Numbered from the stretch's first letter, positions 31,440-42,039 are shown. The stretch: 64,000 nt of DNA from Micrasema longulum (GCA_022494885.1 JAGVSM010005036.1:30183-94182); one strand, 5' to 3'. Notes: generated by a model from the letters alone, not told the origin. Numbers and translations are program-made.

Positions 31440-31955
31440 AATAAAAAAATCTTAGTATTATTTCTCGTAGGGTATACACACAATAAAAAAAAACAAATAT
31501 TGGTATTTGTGAATTAAAAAAAGCATCGGAAACGAAATAAAATCTCGCAGAAAGGTGGAAGTGATCTTCTTTCCTTTATTATATTAGCCATTTGGCTTCG
31601 TGGTTTCCTTTAAAGGTTTCATCCTGTGAAAATTCTGGTTATATCATTACAGGTTACACAAAAAGTTTGGAGAGTCTTTGACATTCCCAATTTACTTTAA
31701 CATCTCTGCAATGTCCGTATTGGATATTTCAAATAGATTCGATTCGAACAAATGCACCGCAATAGGACATTTCCTTTGCGCTCTTCTTAGTAGATTTCAG
31801 GAAAATCCGGTTACGTCTTGTAATATCATCAGGAAACCGACTGAAATTCTACTAAAGATTGTCAAGTGCCTTTGGAAACTTTTAGATTCAAAAATGGCAA
31901 GGTGGTCACTTAATGATAAAAAAAACTCATAAAACTCATTTCATTTCTAGATATT
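31440..31955. other. No recognised feature; 84-codon frame unassigned
   Basis: The frame at 31678-31932 (MTFPIYFNISAMSVLDIS..) has no motif I recognise. Its composition is close to what AT-rich DNA gives by chance. Low support as a gene. Confidence 0.3.
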
Positions 31956-31959
31956 TATT

Positions 31960-32025
31960 TACAAGGAAAAGTAATCTAGGCATTTGCAGGTCTTGTAACC
32001 GGTGACCACTTACATACTTTTAGTT
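31960..32025 (+). mobile_element. MITE family M, small fragment
   Basis: AATCTAGGCATTTGCAGGTC, TTGTAACCGGTGACCACTTA resemble the left arm of family M with heavy wear. Confidence 0.35.
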
Positions 32026-32029
32026 TGAG

Positions 32030-32760
32030 TATTTGTAGAATCTAGGTTAAGAGGTACATGTCACTAATATTGAGGAATTGAGGTAAGTGCGCAAAGTTTC
32101 ACTGTTTAATGTGTAAGGAAGGTTGCATGAAAATATAAAAGTAAGTATTGTTTTAACATTTTAATATATATGATAATTAATGAAAATTAAAATAAAAACG
32201 CATTTTTTAGACAATTTATTATTAGTTTTATAACCTATCGGTATCTAAGCTATTACTTTTTCTACCAAAAAAGGCATAATTATAGTAGTATTAAGACAAA
32301 GAAGCGCGTAGTATCTCAGAAACCGGTTGGTAGTAATATATATTTTAATAATAAGTGGTTTGAAACGAAGTGTTTTTATTTTCATTGTAATTATTTGTAT
32401 AAAAAATAAATAATAACAATTGGTGACTTGGTATACATTTTTTTATTATTATTACAGACAACGCAATATTTTCGATAGCTTTGGCATAGCAAGTAAAGGA
32501 TCAACACGTCTATTTATTTTACGGCAGTGTTACAGCAGCACCAAATAACGACATATATTTATTTCGACATTGATTCTATAAATTATTTATTTTAAAATAT
32601 CTTTTAAAAGACTTGTAAAAAAAATATTGATTGTTGTAACTACATTATTTCGTCAGTTTATATTTATTTCTGTATAGCTCGTTACCATAGATATGAAACT
32701 AGCTGACAGCTGTCCGTGTTCTATTTTTTATACTATAAAGTATTTAAATTTACTTAACAA
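32030..32760. other. No recognised feature
   Basis: AT-rich; no repeat or coding signal was noticed. Confidence 0.4.
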
Positions 32761-32764
32761 TGTG

Positions 32765-32965
32765 TCTTATTTTATGAAATGTTTTTTTTATTGAAAAATT
32801 TGCGTTCTTATAATTTACCAATATATTTTCATTTTGGTGCCATTTTCTTCATTTTCAGAAGTAAATAACTGTGCTAGAAAATTAGAAGAAAGTTGTGCTA
32901 GATCGGAGCTCGAACAATGGTTTTTCTGCTCCGGAGTCCATGGTACTACCCTCGGAACTTTAACC
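32765..32965 (-). mobile_element. tRNA-derived SINE, family C
   Basis: Antisense copy: TTTATTGAAAAATTTGCGTTC, TTATAATTTACCAATAT, TCATTTTGGTGCCATTTTC, CAGAAGTAAATAACTG and the head CGGAGTCCATGGTAC. It matches 24085-24265 and 54205-54345 in order. An 89-codon frame through this region starts in the SINE and is not a gene. Confidence 0.6.
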
Positions 32966-33219
32966 CGTGTAGCGTTATTACAACTAAAAATCATATTTCG
33001 AAATGTACTGTTTTTAACAGTGAAGTTAAATCATTTTCTTATCACATCTGATAACATTGATAGTCCGTTAAGTAATAAAAGCAAGGAAGGTAATTACCTT
33101 TGAATCGAAATACCGTTTATTACGGGCTTGTAACGTGTCTATTTGATGGGGTTTTTAAAATGATTTTAAATATTATTATTTTTAAATATGACAAAAATAA
33201 CTTTAGTAACGGCACTATT

Positions 33220-33480
33220 ATTTTTTCGTGCAAAGCGACGTCGGATAAATTTTATTCAACAATTTAAAGTGCCCATAATTTGCATTATCTGAATACGAGA
33301 CGTTTCGCGCCCTATGAGGCGAACGGCACGTATTACGTTACTGCGCCATATTCGTGCGCAATGTTTGTTAGATGCGCTCGGCGGGCATGAAGCGTGACAT
33401 CAAAACGACGTGACGCCAACTGTGAGCCGTTTTGTATATGCTCTTTTTCAAACCCGAAACTTAGGAATGACAACTTGTTT
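33220..33480. other. CpG-dense patch
   Basis: About 200 bp (33225-33430) contain roughly twenty CpG dinucleotides (GCGACGTCGG, GAGACGTTTCGCGCCC, GCGCTCGGCGGGC, ACGACGTGACGCC), far more than any other stretch of this CpG-poor window. No long frame and no repeat match were seen. It lies about 0.4 kb left of the mariner element. It could be a promoter, a conserved element or part of a foreign insertion. Confidence 0.4.
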
Positions 33481-34161
33481 TTTATATAATACTTTGATAT
33501 TTCTTCGATGAGCGGACATAAAAGTATAAGAGAATAAATTGAAAAGTGTACATTTTAAGGAGAGCAAAAAAACGTTCTTATGAACCTGATTATTTTGCTA
33601 CAGAATTCACATTTTGCAAAATGGGTTATTTTCTACTGATCGATTTACTAGTGTAAACACATTCGAGTTATGTGTACAAATAACATAAATATTCAACATA
33701 CACTACTTGACTACTAAAGATGGGATAGAGTTGAGTCTACTTATATTACTGAGACTATCTTGTACTATTTGCACCACTGAAAATATGACGCAAATGCGTA
33801 TACCTATTTTATTTAAACCAAAGTTTAATAGACACAAAGTTCTTTTTTTGTATTTTGAGTAGTCGTATAAGTGTAATACGAAGTCTGTTCAGAAAATTAC
33901 GGGAATTTTTTAATTTCGCGGGTTCGGAGAGTCCGATTGCAATTTTTTTTAAATATGTCGAGTATGTTGGTATATTAAAAAGTGTTATTTTGTCTTGTCA
34001 TCTCGACTGCACAAGTTAAATAGACTCATTTTTATCTGTGTTCTGTGTAAAATTATTATCTTCGATTGTCGCAGTAAGTTACTGATTTAAATCTATCAAA
34101 TAAAATTTCCCACGAAAACATCAACACTAAATTCTACTGCCATTATTATTATTGTTGCAAT

Positions 34162-34930
34162 ATGAGTTCCACACGCAGTACCTGCCGTCCCGAAGGCTCG
34201 GAGACAAACCAACATAACTTTAATGAAGCACTTAATGATATGAAAAAAGTCCTCTTAGGAGAAATGAATAAAATTTATGAAGAAGTTAAATAAATCAAAA
34301 GCAGTATAGAATTTTGTAATTCAAAAATTAAAGGTTTCTCTAATAAAATCTTAACCTTAGACAAAAAATGTAAGTGCATTGAAAATGTCAAAGAAACAGT
34401 AAATTTACTTGAAAATATTGTAGTGAACATTCAAAGTAAACTTAATAGAAGTGAACAGCAAAACTTATGTAATAACTTAGAAACTATAGGCATACCTGAA
34501 AAGAAAAGCGAGCAGTTACCACATGTAATCAAATCCCTTGAAGATTTTCTAGGAGTCCAACTTGCACAATCAGATGTTAATGTCGTTACCAGAGTGCGAG
34601 TTAAAGAACTCCCAAAAAACCGTCCGCATTTTACGAGACCGATCATTGTTAAATTTGCGTCAACTAAGTGAGGGATCAAATGTTGGCAGCCGCGAAGAAA
34701 AAGAAAGACTTAACTACCGATGGCCTTAACCTTCCGGGGAATAATATTTTTTTTTTTAAATGAACACTAAACATCAGCAACCCGATCCCTTTTTAGCCGA
34801 GCCCACACAATGTGTAAGGAAAGGAACTTCAAGTTAGTTTAGATTAAATATGGCCAAATATTTGTCCGAAAGAGTGAAACCAGCCCGGTACTTCAAGTGA
34901 TTTCTGAATTTTTGCTGCAAGATATTTTTT
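34162..34930 (+). pseudogene. LINE ORF1 (broken), inserted in mariner
   Basis: The start ATG at 34162 reads MSSTRSTCRPEGSETNQHN.., then NEALNDMKKVLLGEMNKI. An in-frame TAA lies at 34291-34293, after which the same frame continues through a coiled-coil-like Lys/Glu/Leu stretch to SEQQNLCNNLETIGIPEK and RPIIVKFASTK. A frameshift near 34672 leads into MLAAAKKKKDLTTDGLNLPG, later LFSRAHTMCKERNF, IKYGQIFVRKSETSPV. A coiled coil, then NNLEIxGIP, then L-TTxxLNLxG and (W)IKxGxIxVRK is the standard layout of ORF1 proteins of many insect CR1/Jockey-type LINEs. The endonuclease of ORF2 follows. At least one stop and one frameshift make it non-functional. Confidence 0.75.
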
Positions 34931-35084
34931 TATAATATTTTTTTATATATTATTCTTTACTTTGTTTTGTAACTGCTTTTTCCATACTGTAATTATTAAC
35001 TATTTTTCATGCAATTTCTGCCCAGGTTGTTGGTTTTTTAAAGGTAAAAATTCAGAGCCAAAGCTTAAATAAGTATATATTATC

Positions 35085-35658
35085 AGAATGTAACTGGTTT
35101 GCGTTCAAAGACGAATGACTTTTATCTTAATGTGACAAATAACGACTATGATGCTATATTTATAACGGAAACGTGGCTACTCCCTAATATTCACAATTCT
35201 GAACTATTTGACGACCGTTATCAGGTTTACAGGCATGATAGAGAAGGTGACAGACGTGGTGGTGGTGTAATGATTTCATTGAAAAAAGAATACAAAGCTT
35301 TTTATCAACTTGTATGGGAATCATCAGTTGAAGACATATGGGTAACATTAACTATTAATAATAATTTGAAAATTAACTTATGCTGTGTTTATATACCACC
35401 GGGCGTTAACCATTTATCTCATTCTCTAATCTTTCTCGACAAATTATGTGATATTAGAACTAAACATCCCAATGATGAATTTATTATAATAGGTGATTTT
35501 AATCTGACCCAAGCCTCATGGCATAAGAGTATCTATGGGACAATGTATATGGCAAATAGTAATCAAACTGTTACTACAGCTAAATTTTCAGATGTATTAT
35601 TGTTTACTAGTTTATCACAGTATTGCAGTAAACCAAACAATAACAACAAATATCTCGT
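35085..35658 (+). pseudogene. LINE ORF2 endonuclease domain (truncated)
   Basis: The reading frame from about 35085 begins QNVTGLRSKTNDFYLNV, then DYDAIFITETWLLPNI, DREGDRRGGGVMISLKKE, EDIWVTLTI, CCVYIPPG and FIIIGDFNLTQASW. The N-x-x-G-L-R-x-K, ITETWL, RGGGVMI and GDFNL motifs are those of the apurinic-like (EEP) endonuclease that nicks target DNA in CR1/Jockey-type LINEs. About 190 residues are open. The frame then runs directly into MITE family M sequence at about 35658, so the RT domain and 3' end are lost. It is the most intact coding piece in the window. Confidence 0.85.
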
Positions 35659-35777
35659 AAATTGGCCACTCAAACCAGCCAATGACAGGTTATAAGCTCT
35701 GTAAATGCCTAGACGTCCATATTTCCTTATAAAAATGTTTTCCCTCTCTGTTGAAATAAATTAAAATCGGCTATTTT
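35658..35777. mobile_element. MITE family M, right half
   Basis: TGGCCACTCAAACCAGCCAA, TGACAGGTTATAAGC, TGTAAATGCCTAGACG, ATGTTTTCCCTCTCTGTTG, then AAATAAATTAAAA. The left half is absent and the LINE endonuclease frame is fused to it, so one deletion probably removed the LINE 3' part and the MITE left half together. Confidence 0.7.
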
Positions 35778-35869
35778 CGTATGTGAAAAAAAATGGATTA
35801 AATAATTTGTATTAAATTTTGTGTAAAAAATTAAATAAAGTGTAACAAAGCGGGCAAAATGTTTTTAAA

Positions 35870-36375
35870 AAAGGATTATGGTGAGTCTGTTATGAGTAAA
35901 ACAAGAGTTAACGAGTGGTATAAGCGTTTTCAAGGTGGCCGGAAGACGTTGAAGATGATGAACGGCCCGGACGCCCCAGCACATCAACAACAGATGAAAC
36001 GTGGCAAAAGTGAATGAAATGGTTATGAACGATCACCGAATCACAACCGAAAAAGTCGCTGATGATGCTGGCATATCGATTAGCTCATGCCATTCCATGA
36101 TTTTGTTAATGTTTTGGGTATGAAACGCGTGGCAGAAAAATTTGTTAAAATTTTTTTGAATTTCGAACAAAAACAGCGGCGAATGGAAATTGCTCAGGAG
36201 CCATTAAATGAAGTCAACAACGATGCAGAATTACTGAAACGTATTATAACAGGTGGCGAAATTTACGTTTACAGATATGACGTCGAAACTACGGCTCAAA
36301 CGTCCCAGTGGAGGCATTTTGGATCGCCAAGACGAAAATCGCCGAGCTGGCCGAACACGTCTAACCTTAGCGGCT
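35870..36375 (+). pseudogene. Mariner transposase (broken)
   Basis: The frame reads GESVMSKTRVNEWYKRFQGG, then after a one-base loss EDVEDDERPGRPSTSTTDE, later DHRITTEKVADDAGISIS, VLGMKRVAEKFVKIFLNF, EQKQRRMEIAQEPLNEVN and LLKRIITGGEIYVYRYDVE. W-x-KRF-x-GR-x-x-V-DDxRxGRPSTS-TDE, I-x-E-x-A-x-x-x-GIS and IITG(D)Ex-WVYxYDxET are mariner hallmarks. The first catalytic Asp (TGDE) is changed to Gly (TGGE), there are frame changes and stops, and the C-terminal DD(34)D remainder is missing. Inactive. Confidence 0.8.
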
Positions 36376-36521
36376 GCCACAGACAAAGTGAACAATGAAT
36401 ACAGCTGAAATTTAAGCATACTTCAGGAGCATGTATACCAACATAATAAAAATTTTGACGATCGGACTCTCCAAACCCGCAAAAATTAACAATTCTCGTT
36501 ATTTTCTAAACACACCTTGTA

Positions 36522-37000
36522 TGCGCATATACACAAATGACATTTTCTCGTATAAATCGCAAAATAAACAAAAATGCGATTACACTCGTATGTCCGCTCA
36601 TCAAAGAGTTATAATCGTAATAATCTACTCTAAATATAAAATTAAATAAATATTTTAAACTCGAATTTGTGAAAATACCCGCATCGGATAAAATATTTGA
36701 AGTTTAAGTAACTCATTTAATTCCCGGATTTTTTAAGGCAGTGAATTAGCATAAAGCTTATCCAATTAGCGTGAACGGGAAATATGTAGTGGAGTGGAAA
36801 TCACACGATTAAGGGTATGAGGTTGGGTCCACCCAAGTGAAAAAGTAACTTAGTAATTGGATTATGAATTAGACCAACGTGGTGTTAAATTGACAGTTTT
36901 TAAGGGGATTATTAGTGGAAACTCGTACCAAGGTGTCAATTTACGGTGTTATTGTGCGTTGACGACAAACTGATTTGGTATTTTTAGTAATTCATTATCA
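36522..37000. other. No recognised gene
   Basis: Contains TATGTCCGCTCATC at 36589-36602, an exact inverted match to 33507-33520 on the other side of the mariner. The rest is unremarkable. Confidence 0.35.
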
Positions 37001-37004
37001 GCGT

Positions 37005-37145
37005 CATTCACATTGATGGAGCATAGGGCACTGCATTGGTACACCAACCGCGGCGTTTTTTGAACAATTTTTGTTACACGAATGTAAAATGATCAGTCTT
37101 ACGCTTCAGGTACCAGTCCGGGGACTATGAAATATCCTAGTATAA
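37005..37145 (-). mobile_element. SINE 3' module (antisense)
   Basis: GGAGCATAGGGCACTGCATT, AAATGATCAGTCTTACGCTT, CAGGTACCAGTCCGGGGACT and ATGAAATATCCTAGTATAAA are the reverse of the A/D-family core. The head is absent. Confidence 0.6.
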
Positions 37146-37149
37146 AAAC

Positions 37150-37855
37150 TCGTATTTGAATAAGTTTTTAGTAATTACATAAATAAAATCTCGTAAATGT
37201 ATGAAATAAATAGTAAAACTTCGTAAAAAAAGAACAGTATTACATAGATAACCATTTTTTTTAAATCGGTGGCTTTTTTTTAGCCCAATAAAGCGGTGGG
37301 CTTTAGTAAAATGGGACATTTCATTTTTGTATATAAATTTTTAAGGTGTATGTTTTAATTAATTTATTTATTTATTTAATTAAATATCAGGATATATTAA
37401 TATCAAAATATTCAATGTACCTTTATTTTCATATTTATTTTGAATTAATGTTACTGAAGGCAAATAGTCGTTGAAAATACAGTTAAATTATATGGTTCAT
37501 ATGTAAGTAATAAGTATTAAGATAGAAAACTTACAAAAGATAACGCCTCCCAAACTAATTCAAATCAGTATGTCGGGATTAAGGGTGATGATTAAAATAT
37601 TTAAAGAAAAATAATAGTTTCGCGAGCTAGAATGAACCAAAGCAAAGGTACAAAGGTATCTCTCGGGAATCGCGAGAATGTCTCGTTAAAACAAAGGCAC
37701 CTACTCAATCATGAATATAATTAACATATATCAGCAATAAATATCATGTACATATCGTCATTTATATTATATCGTCATTTATATTATATTGAACTCACAA
37801 AAAGCCTTCACTTTAAACGTGTGCTTATATTACAAAGCAAACACCGATTAATTCT
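37150..37855. other. No recognised gene; 17-bp tandem duplication
   Basis: ATCGTCATTTATATTAT is repeated head to tail at 37754-37787. The rest is AT-rich. Confidence 0.4.
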
Positions 37856-37856
37856 G

Positions 37857-38100
37857 AAATCTCGGCATTTACAAAGCATAGTACCTATCACTGGCTGGTT
37901 TAAGTGACCTTTTTACACACTGGGTAACATTCAGCATTCTGCACATCCATATTTCCTCAACTTTTTCATTCGTTGTAAAGTAAAAGAACTGAAATTTATG
38001 TGGGTAAGATTTATTAAGCTTAATTATTTCACCTACTAGACAATATCAATAACAATAACAGGTCATAATTTCTGTAAATGCCTGGATTTTGATAAACCCT
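37857..38100. mobile_element. MITE family M, nearly complete
   Basis: The left part is TCGGCATTTACAAAGCATAG, CACTGGCTGGTTTAAGTG, TTTTTACACACTGGGTAAC, then the interior GTAAAGTAAAAGAACTG and GGGTAAGATTTATTAAGC. The right part is AACAGGTCATAATTTCTGTA and AATGCCTGGATTTTG. The outermost CAACAGAGAGGG ends are worn away. Confidence 0.6.
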
Positions 38101-38281
38101 CCTTTAAATAAAATCCGTCTTTGAAACTTAAATATTTAATTAATTTGAGGTTTCCACCCTTATTTATAAACGTAGGGACAAACTAAAAATTAATAAAACT
38201 GCTTCAGTAATGCCATTAACAAAATAATTTTATAGCATAGACGAAAAATATTTAAACGATGTAAATATGGAAATCTATGTA

Positions 38282-38432
38282 TTTTTTGCACCGCAACAGG
38301 CCAGAAGGTTCAATTACAGTGGTGAAAAAAAAACCAAAAAAAACACTTTCAATTTTTGTGTTTTCACCGGGTAAAGAATCCGAAACCTTCCGTGGGTGAG
38401 TCAAGTTAGCCATTACACCACGTAAGCCCGGA
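38282..38432 (-). mobile_element. SINE family B (antisense)
   Basis: GCACCGCAACAGGCCAGAAG, TTCAATTACAGTGGTG, TTTTCACCGGGTAAAGAATC, CGAAACCTTCCGTGGGTGAG and TTAGCCATTACACCACGTAA give, in reverse, the B tail, box B and box A. It has many differences from 18934-19104, so it is older. Confidence 0.7.
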
Positions 38433-38519
38433 GACCACAGAGGAGAAGTATTCGAAATATTTAATCATTGTATTTTTGGCAGTTAAAATTATTGCATATA
38501 ATTTAGTAGCATGAAAATA

Positions 38520-38590
38520 TGCATGAACGTCGAGAACGCAAAATCCGTACGCAAAAACATAGAGATATGGCCCAAACTTAAGACCTACAT
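38520..38590 (+). mobile_element. RTE-like LINE tail scrap
   Basis: GCATGAACGTCGAGAACGCA, AAATCCGTACGCAAAAACAT and AGAGATATGGCCC match GTATGAATGTAGAGGAAGCG.. at 13.24 kb. Confidence 0.4.
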
Positions 38591-38689
38591 GTTCTCTAAA
38601 TCATTTGAATAAATCCGTAGCACGTGACAACAAAATAAATTATTTTAATTAAATTACAAATTTAAAAGCTTCAATTAAATTAACTTAAC

Positions 38690-38785
38690 AATGGAATCAC
38701 CATGTAAAGCGCCCTTGAGGTATTTTATTACGAAAATGGCGCTATATAAGTTATCCATAATTATTATTATTATTATACCCTCACT
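38690..38785 (+). mobile_element. CR1/L2-like LINE 3' tail with (ATT)n
   Basis: AAAGCGCCCTTGAGGTATTT, CGAAAATGGCGCTATATAAG and (ATT)n match the tails at 12950-13045 and 54820-54893. Confidence 0.6.
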
Positions 38786-39500
38786 GTTTGTCATTGTTTT
38801 TTGTTAATTTAACATGTCACCTTTAATACATACGTACACTCATAATAATAATAAGTCATCTTTTTTGTGCGTAATTTTCCGACGCATTCGTATTTATCAA
38901 CTTGAAAATAAAATAATTTAAAAAATGGCTGCCTTTATAGGGTACTTTTTCGACCAATCGCGCGTCGTTAAAGTCCTCCCCACCTCTCGAGCTTGGCATT
39001 GTTTTTCTGCAATAAAGTCCCCACTCTAATCCTTTTCTAGCAACTAGATGCATGCGAAATGCAACGAGGGGATGCACGAATGGTTCATAATCCATGAGGG
39101 TGTCTTAATTGCACTTTGCTTCAATGGAAGTCTGCTAGGTATACTAATGAAACGAAAAACGAAGTGTTTTATCCCATAACACCAGAAAAAAATTATATTT
39201 TGAAAAAACTCGAAAATATTGAAAACCGTCAAATTTTCAAAACGCGTCAGTGTTTTCAGAAGAGCTTTCGCATTATTTATAGGTTAGTTAGTGACAACAC
39301 TTTGCCTCAATTGATGTTTGTTTATAATTTTTATTAATTGCCCAATTGTTTATAATTCATTATAAATATAATTTACAAATCTACACATGATACCATTAAT
39401 CATTATTTTATTTTCATGTTCCTTGCTATTATAGATAATTTCGTGTTAAGTCGGAACGATATAAACAATGATAGGGAAATATCACTTTTTTGTTACCAAT
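38786..39500. other. Mixed-composition patch at 38900-39110
   Basis: Contains CGACCAATCGCGCGTCGTTA and ACTAGATGCATGCGAAATGC. No repeat match. A 79-codon minus-strand frame (38856-39095) is not recognisable. Possibly conserved non-coding DNA. Confidence 0.25.
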
Positions 39501-39504
39501 TAAA

Positions 39505-39835
39505 AATTAATAGGGGTCTATGAAATACTGTCGAGTAAAAAAGTTTTTTACTGCTTATTAGTAGCATAAAAAATAGTTTTAAATTTTTAATATTGAATTC
39601 CCTCAAAAACGGTCCATTGCATTGGACACGCTCCGAATACGTCACGATCTGGGTAAATTTTGAACTTTGTTTGTAACCGTTTAAATTTAAATGAAACGTC
39701 CCCACAATTGTCAAGACCAAACATGTTGCGTTTTTGTAGGGACATATTTTTTAATAATTTCTTTTTTTAAAGTGTTGTATGAAAACATTTCTCCACAATA
39801 TCCATATTGATTTTGAAAATAGAATTAGTTTTTAA
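39505..39835 (-). repeat. Unclassified 0.33-kb repeat, copy 3
   Basis: In reverse it carries GTCGAGTAAAAAAG, GAATACGTCACGATCTGG, AATTGTCAAGACCAAACATG, AAAACATTTCTCCACAATAT and CCATATTGATTTTGAAAA, which match copies 1 and 2. Short open frames in it are not shared between copies. Confidence 0.55.
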
Positions 39836-39839
39836 AATA

Positions 39840-41040
39840 CAATTTGGTATTTCCTTTTACATCATACTAACATTTGCGTATGAAATAAAACAAATCAACA
39901 TATTTAATTTTAAAATACAGATGATGAGCAATATAATAATTCAATGGTGTAACAACTTCGTAATTCAGAGATTAATACTTCAACAGTATATTTCAGTTCA
40001 CTAATAACATATGATGAAATCACAATCAAAATTATTTTATTCAAAAGTTTTATTTGAACGGTCAAACTATAAATACATTGTTAAATAAATAAAATAAAAT
40101 AAATTTTCATAACTGTTTTTTCTTTGTAAAATTAATTAAAAGTGTTGTATTGTTGACATAACACCTTAACAACAAACATTATAACTAAATAGCTTTATTT
40201 GATTTTTATTTTTTACAAAAGAAATATTTCTATGCTTTATTCGAGTGTTAATTATCTTTTATAATACATAATTTATATGTAAGTACATTTATATAAATGT
40301 TCTGCAATTTTTTTTCTTTATATGCAGAAATAATACATCTATCCCATAAATAATTTAACAATATATTATTAAATTGTATGTCAGTGTTTATTTATCAAAA
40401 TACAGAGATACAACTCATTTACTTAAATACTATAGTGAATCTTATCGTATTATGACAAAATTTTCTTAAATTTGTAATATGTTGGTATTTTAACAATTCT
40501 GTAAACTCGTTTTTTTAATATAATTAATTTGAAGCGAGTGATATCTATACATGATGAAATTATTTGTTAAGAGCTTTAATGCTACTACGCACTTCTGATG
40601 GGCTCTTCACAAAGCTCCAATACATCAATATTTCGATTCTGCAAACATGAATACTTCAAAGGCAATTGGTCAGCAATTCCCAAGTTCATTATTAAAATCC
40701 GGGTTAAATCCTAGGAAAGTTTAAAGTAATAAAATAAAAAATTTTTTGGCTTTTCAAAAAATATCCATAATCATTTATAAGAGGAAAGATTCACTGAAAG
40801 ACAAATTTTACGCCTTTTTTAAATCTAGGGATTAAAAAGGTATAAAATGTCCGAAAAAAAATATGTTTAATACTTTCAAACCCTTAATTATTTTCATTAA
40901 ATAAATATTAGCAAACTAGGAAAGTTGAATACATCACTGAACACATAATTTTAACATATGGTTATGTTATCATATAGGTTCATATAGTAGACACTCTTTG
41001 TAAAATAAATTTCATTATATTAATTTTTAAAGAAGAAAAA
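39840..41040. other. No recognised feature
   Basis: About 1.2 kb of very AT-rich DNA, no repeat match and no plausible frame. Confidence 0.45.
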
Positions 41041-41235
41041 ATAAAAGAACTTGTGATGAATAAGTCACTCAAATACCAAAATAATATTAAAACTCCTAAA
41101 TTCCACACAAGTCATGGTCAAAATAGCTTTGTCTTCAAAGGTGTACAAAATTATAATAATCTTCCTAATGAACTAAAAACAAATAAAAATAATATATTAG
41201 TAAATTTATTGTCTACAAAATGGCCACCCACTTAG
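41041..41235 (+). pseudogene. LINE reverse transcriptase C-terminus
   Basis: The frame reads MNKSLKYQNNIKTPKFHTSH, then GQNSFVFKGVQNYNNLPNEL and KTNKNN. The S-FxFKGVxxYNxLPxEL(K) pattern is the end of CR1/Jockey/L2-like LINE reverse transcriptases and compares with YNELPEEIK in the 0.8-1.2 kb copy. The frame ends after WPPT. It is isolated: no other domain is readable upstream. Confidence 0.6.
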
Positions 41236-41424
41236 CCATGTTGATATTTAACATTATATTTGTTTCAAAGATTCCATCTAATTTAATCACATTACACACG
41301 CCTTGTTTACTTCGGTAATTTCAACATGGCTAAAATTCCGATTACTTTTTCCATCGATCAAAGACGAATGTCAATTCTTAGGTTTTTTGTCTTAATTACC
41401 ACATGACTATTCTTTCTTTTTAAT

Positions 41425-41590
41425 GGCGGTAAAGGGGAGTCCGTAAAGGACAACAAGATGGATGACTGAAATGAGAGTGACATTTGATACGAGGTATTAT
41501 AACTGGGCGGGATTTACTAAGGTTTCTCACAGGGCGCCATATTGGAAAAAATATATACGAGCCACGAGGATTTTTACTTTACATTGGAGC
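41425..41590 (+). pseudogene. RTE-like LINE C-terminal scrap
   Basis: The frame reads TTRWMTEMRVTFDTRYYNWA, then GFTKVSHRAPYWKKYIRAT. TRW-(x)D-(I)..NW..A..R..WK is the ending of RTE/CFDP2-type LINE proteins. Short and isolated. Confidence 0.5.
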
Positions 41591-41799
41591 ACAGATTTTA
41601 TTATTTTGATGAAAAATATTTCGTTTATATACGTATTTGGATGAAATAAGTTTATACTCGCACGTCTGTATTTCTTACAAAATATGGAATAATATAAAAA
41701 GAATCCAAATCTAATCAAAGATTGATCATCGATGATTTGAAATTAATTATTTATCGTCATGTGAAACAATTCAATGCCAAAAAAATGTCAAAACAGGTG

Positions 41800-42020
41800 A
41801 AAATAGCAAATAATAACTTAAAACGTAGATGTCCAAGATAGACGTGTCATGATCAGATATATAAACCAAATTTTAAGTCTGGTCTGAAAGCGGACACAAT
41901 CAAATGGAATTTATGCAGACTGTCATATTATGTGGGAAGAAGCTAGGAAAGTTATAACAAGTAGCATGTGACGTTTTATCGTATCTGCCTACTCCTTCGG
42001 GAAAGATGTATGGTGATAGT
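41800..42020 (+). mobile_element. RTE-like LINE tail
   Basis: ATGTCCAAGATAGACGTGTC, ATGATCAGATATATAAACCA, AGTCTGGTCTGAAAGCGG and CTGCCTACTCCTTCGGGAAA then GGTGATAGTAATA match the end of the 8.7-kb copy in order, with a short GTA-like tail. Confidence 0.6.
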
Positions 42021-42039
42021 AATATATTAGTTGTAACTT

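Larger units (their letters stand above)
33879..36519 (+). mobile_element. Mariner transposon split by later insertions
   Basis: Terminal repeats: the left starts CGAAGTCTGTTCAGAAAATTAC after TA at 33877-33878; the right, read inward, starts CAAGGTGTGTTTAGAAAATAAC and is bounded by TA at 36520-36521. Both continue with an AATTxTTAATTT block and GCGGGTT(C/T)GGAGAGTCCGAT. The 5' part (33879 to about 34090) and the coding part (about 35778-36519) are separated by a LINE fragment and half a MITE. Without these, the element would be close to 1 kb, that is, also internally deleted. TA duplication and the transposase remnant place it in the mariner family. Confidence 0.8.

Noticed and set aside
32834..33103. 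89-codon frame as a gene
   Set aside because: Its first half is the antisense family C SINE.
36087..36398. 103-codon frame as an intact mariner transposase
   Set aside because: It is only part of the protein, joined to upstream parts by frameshifts, and the first catalytic Asp is changed to Gly.
37754..37787. 17-bp tandem repeat as a satellite
   Set aside because: Only two units; a simple local duplication.
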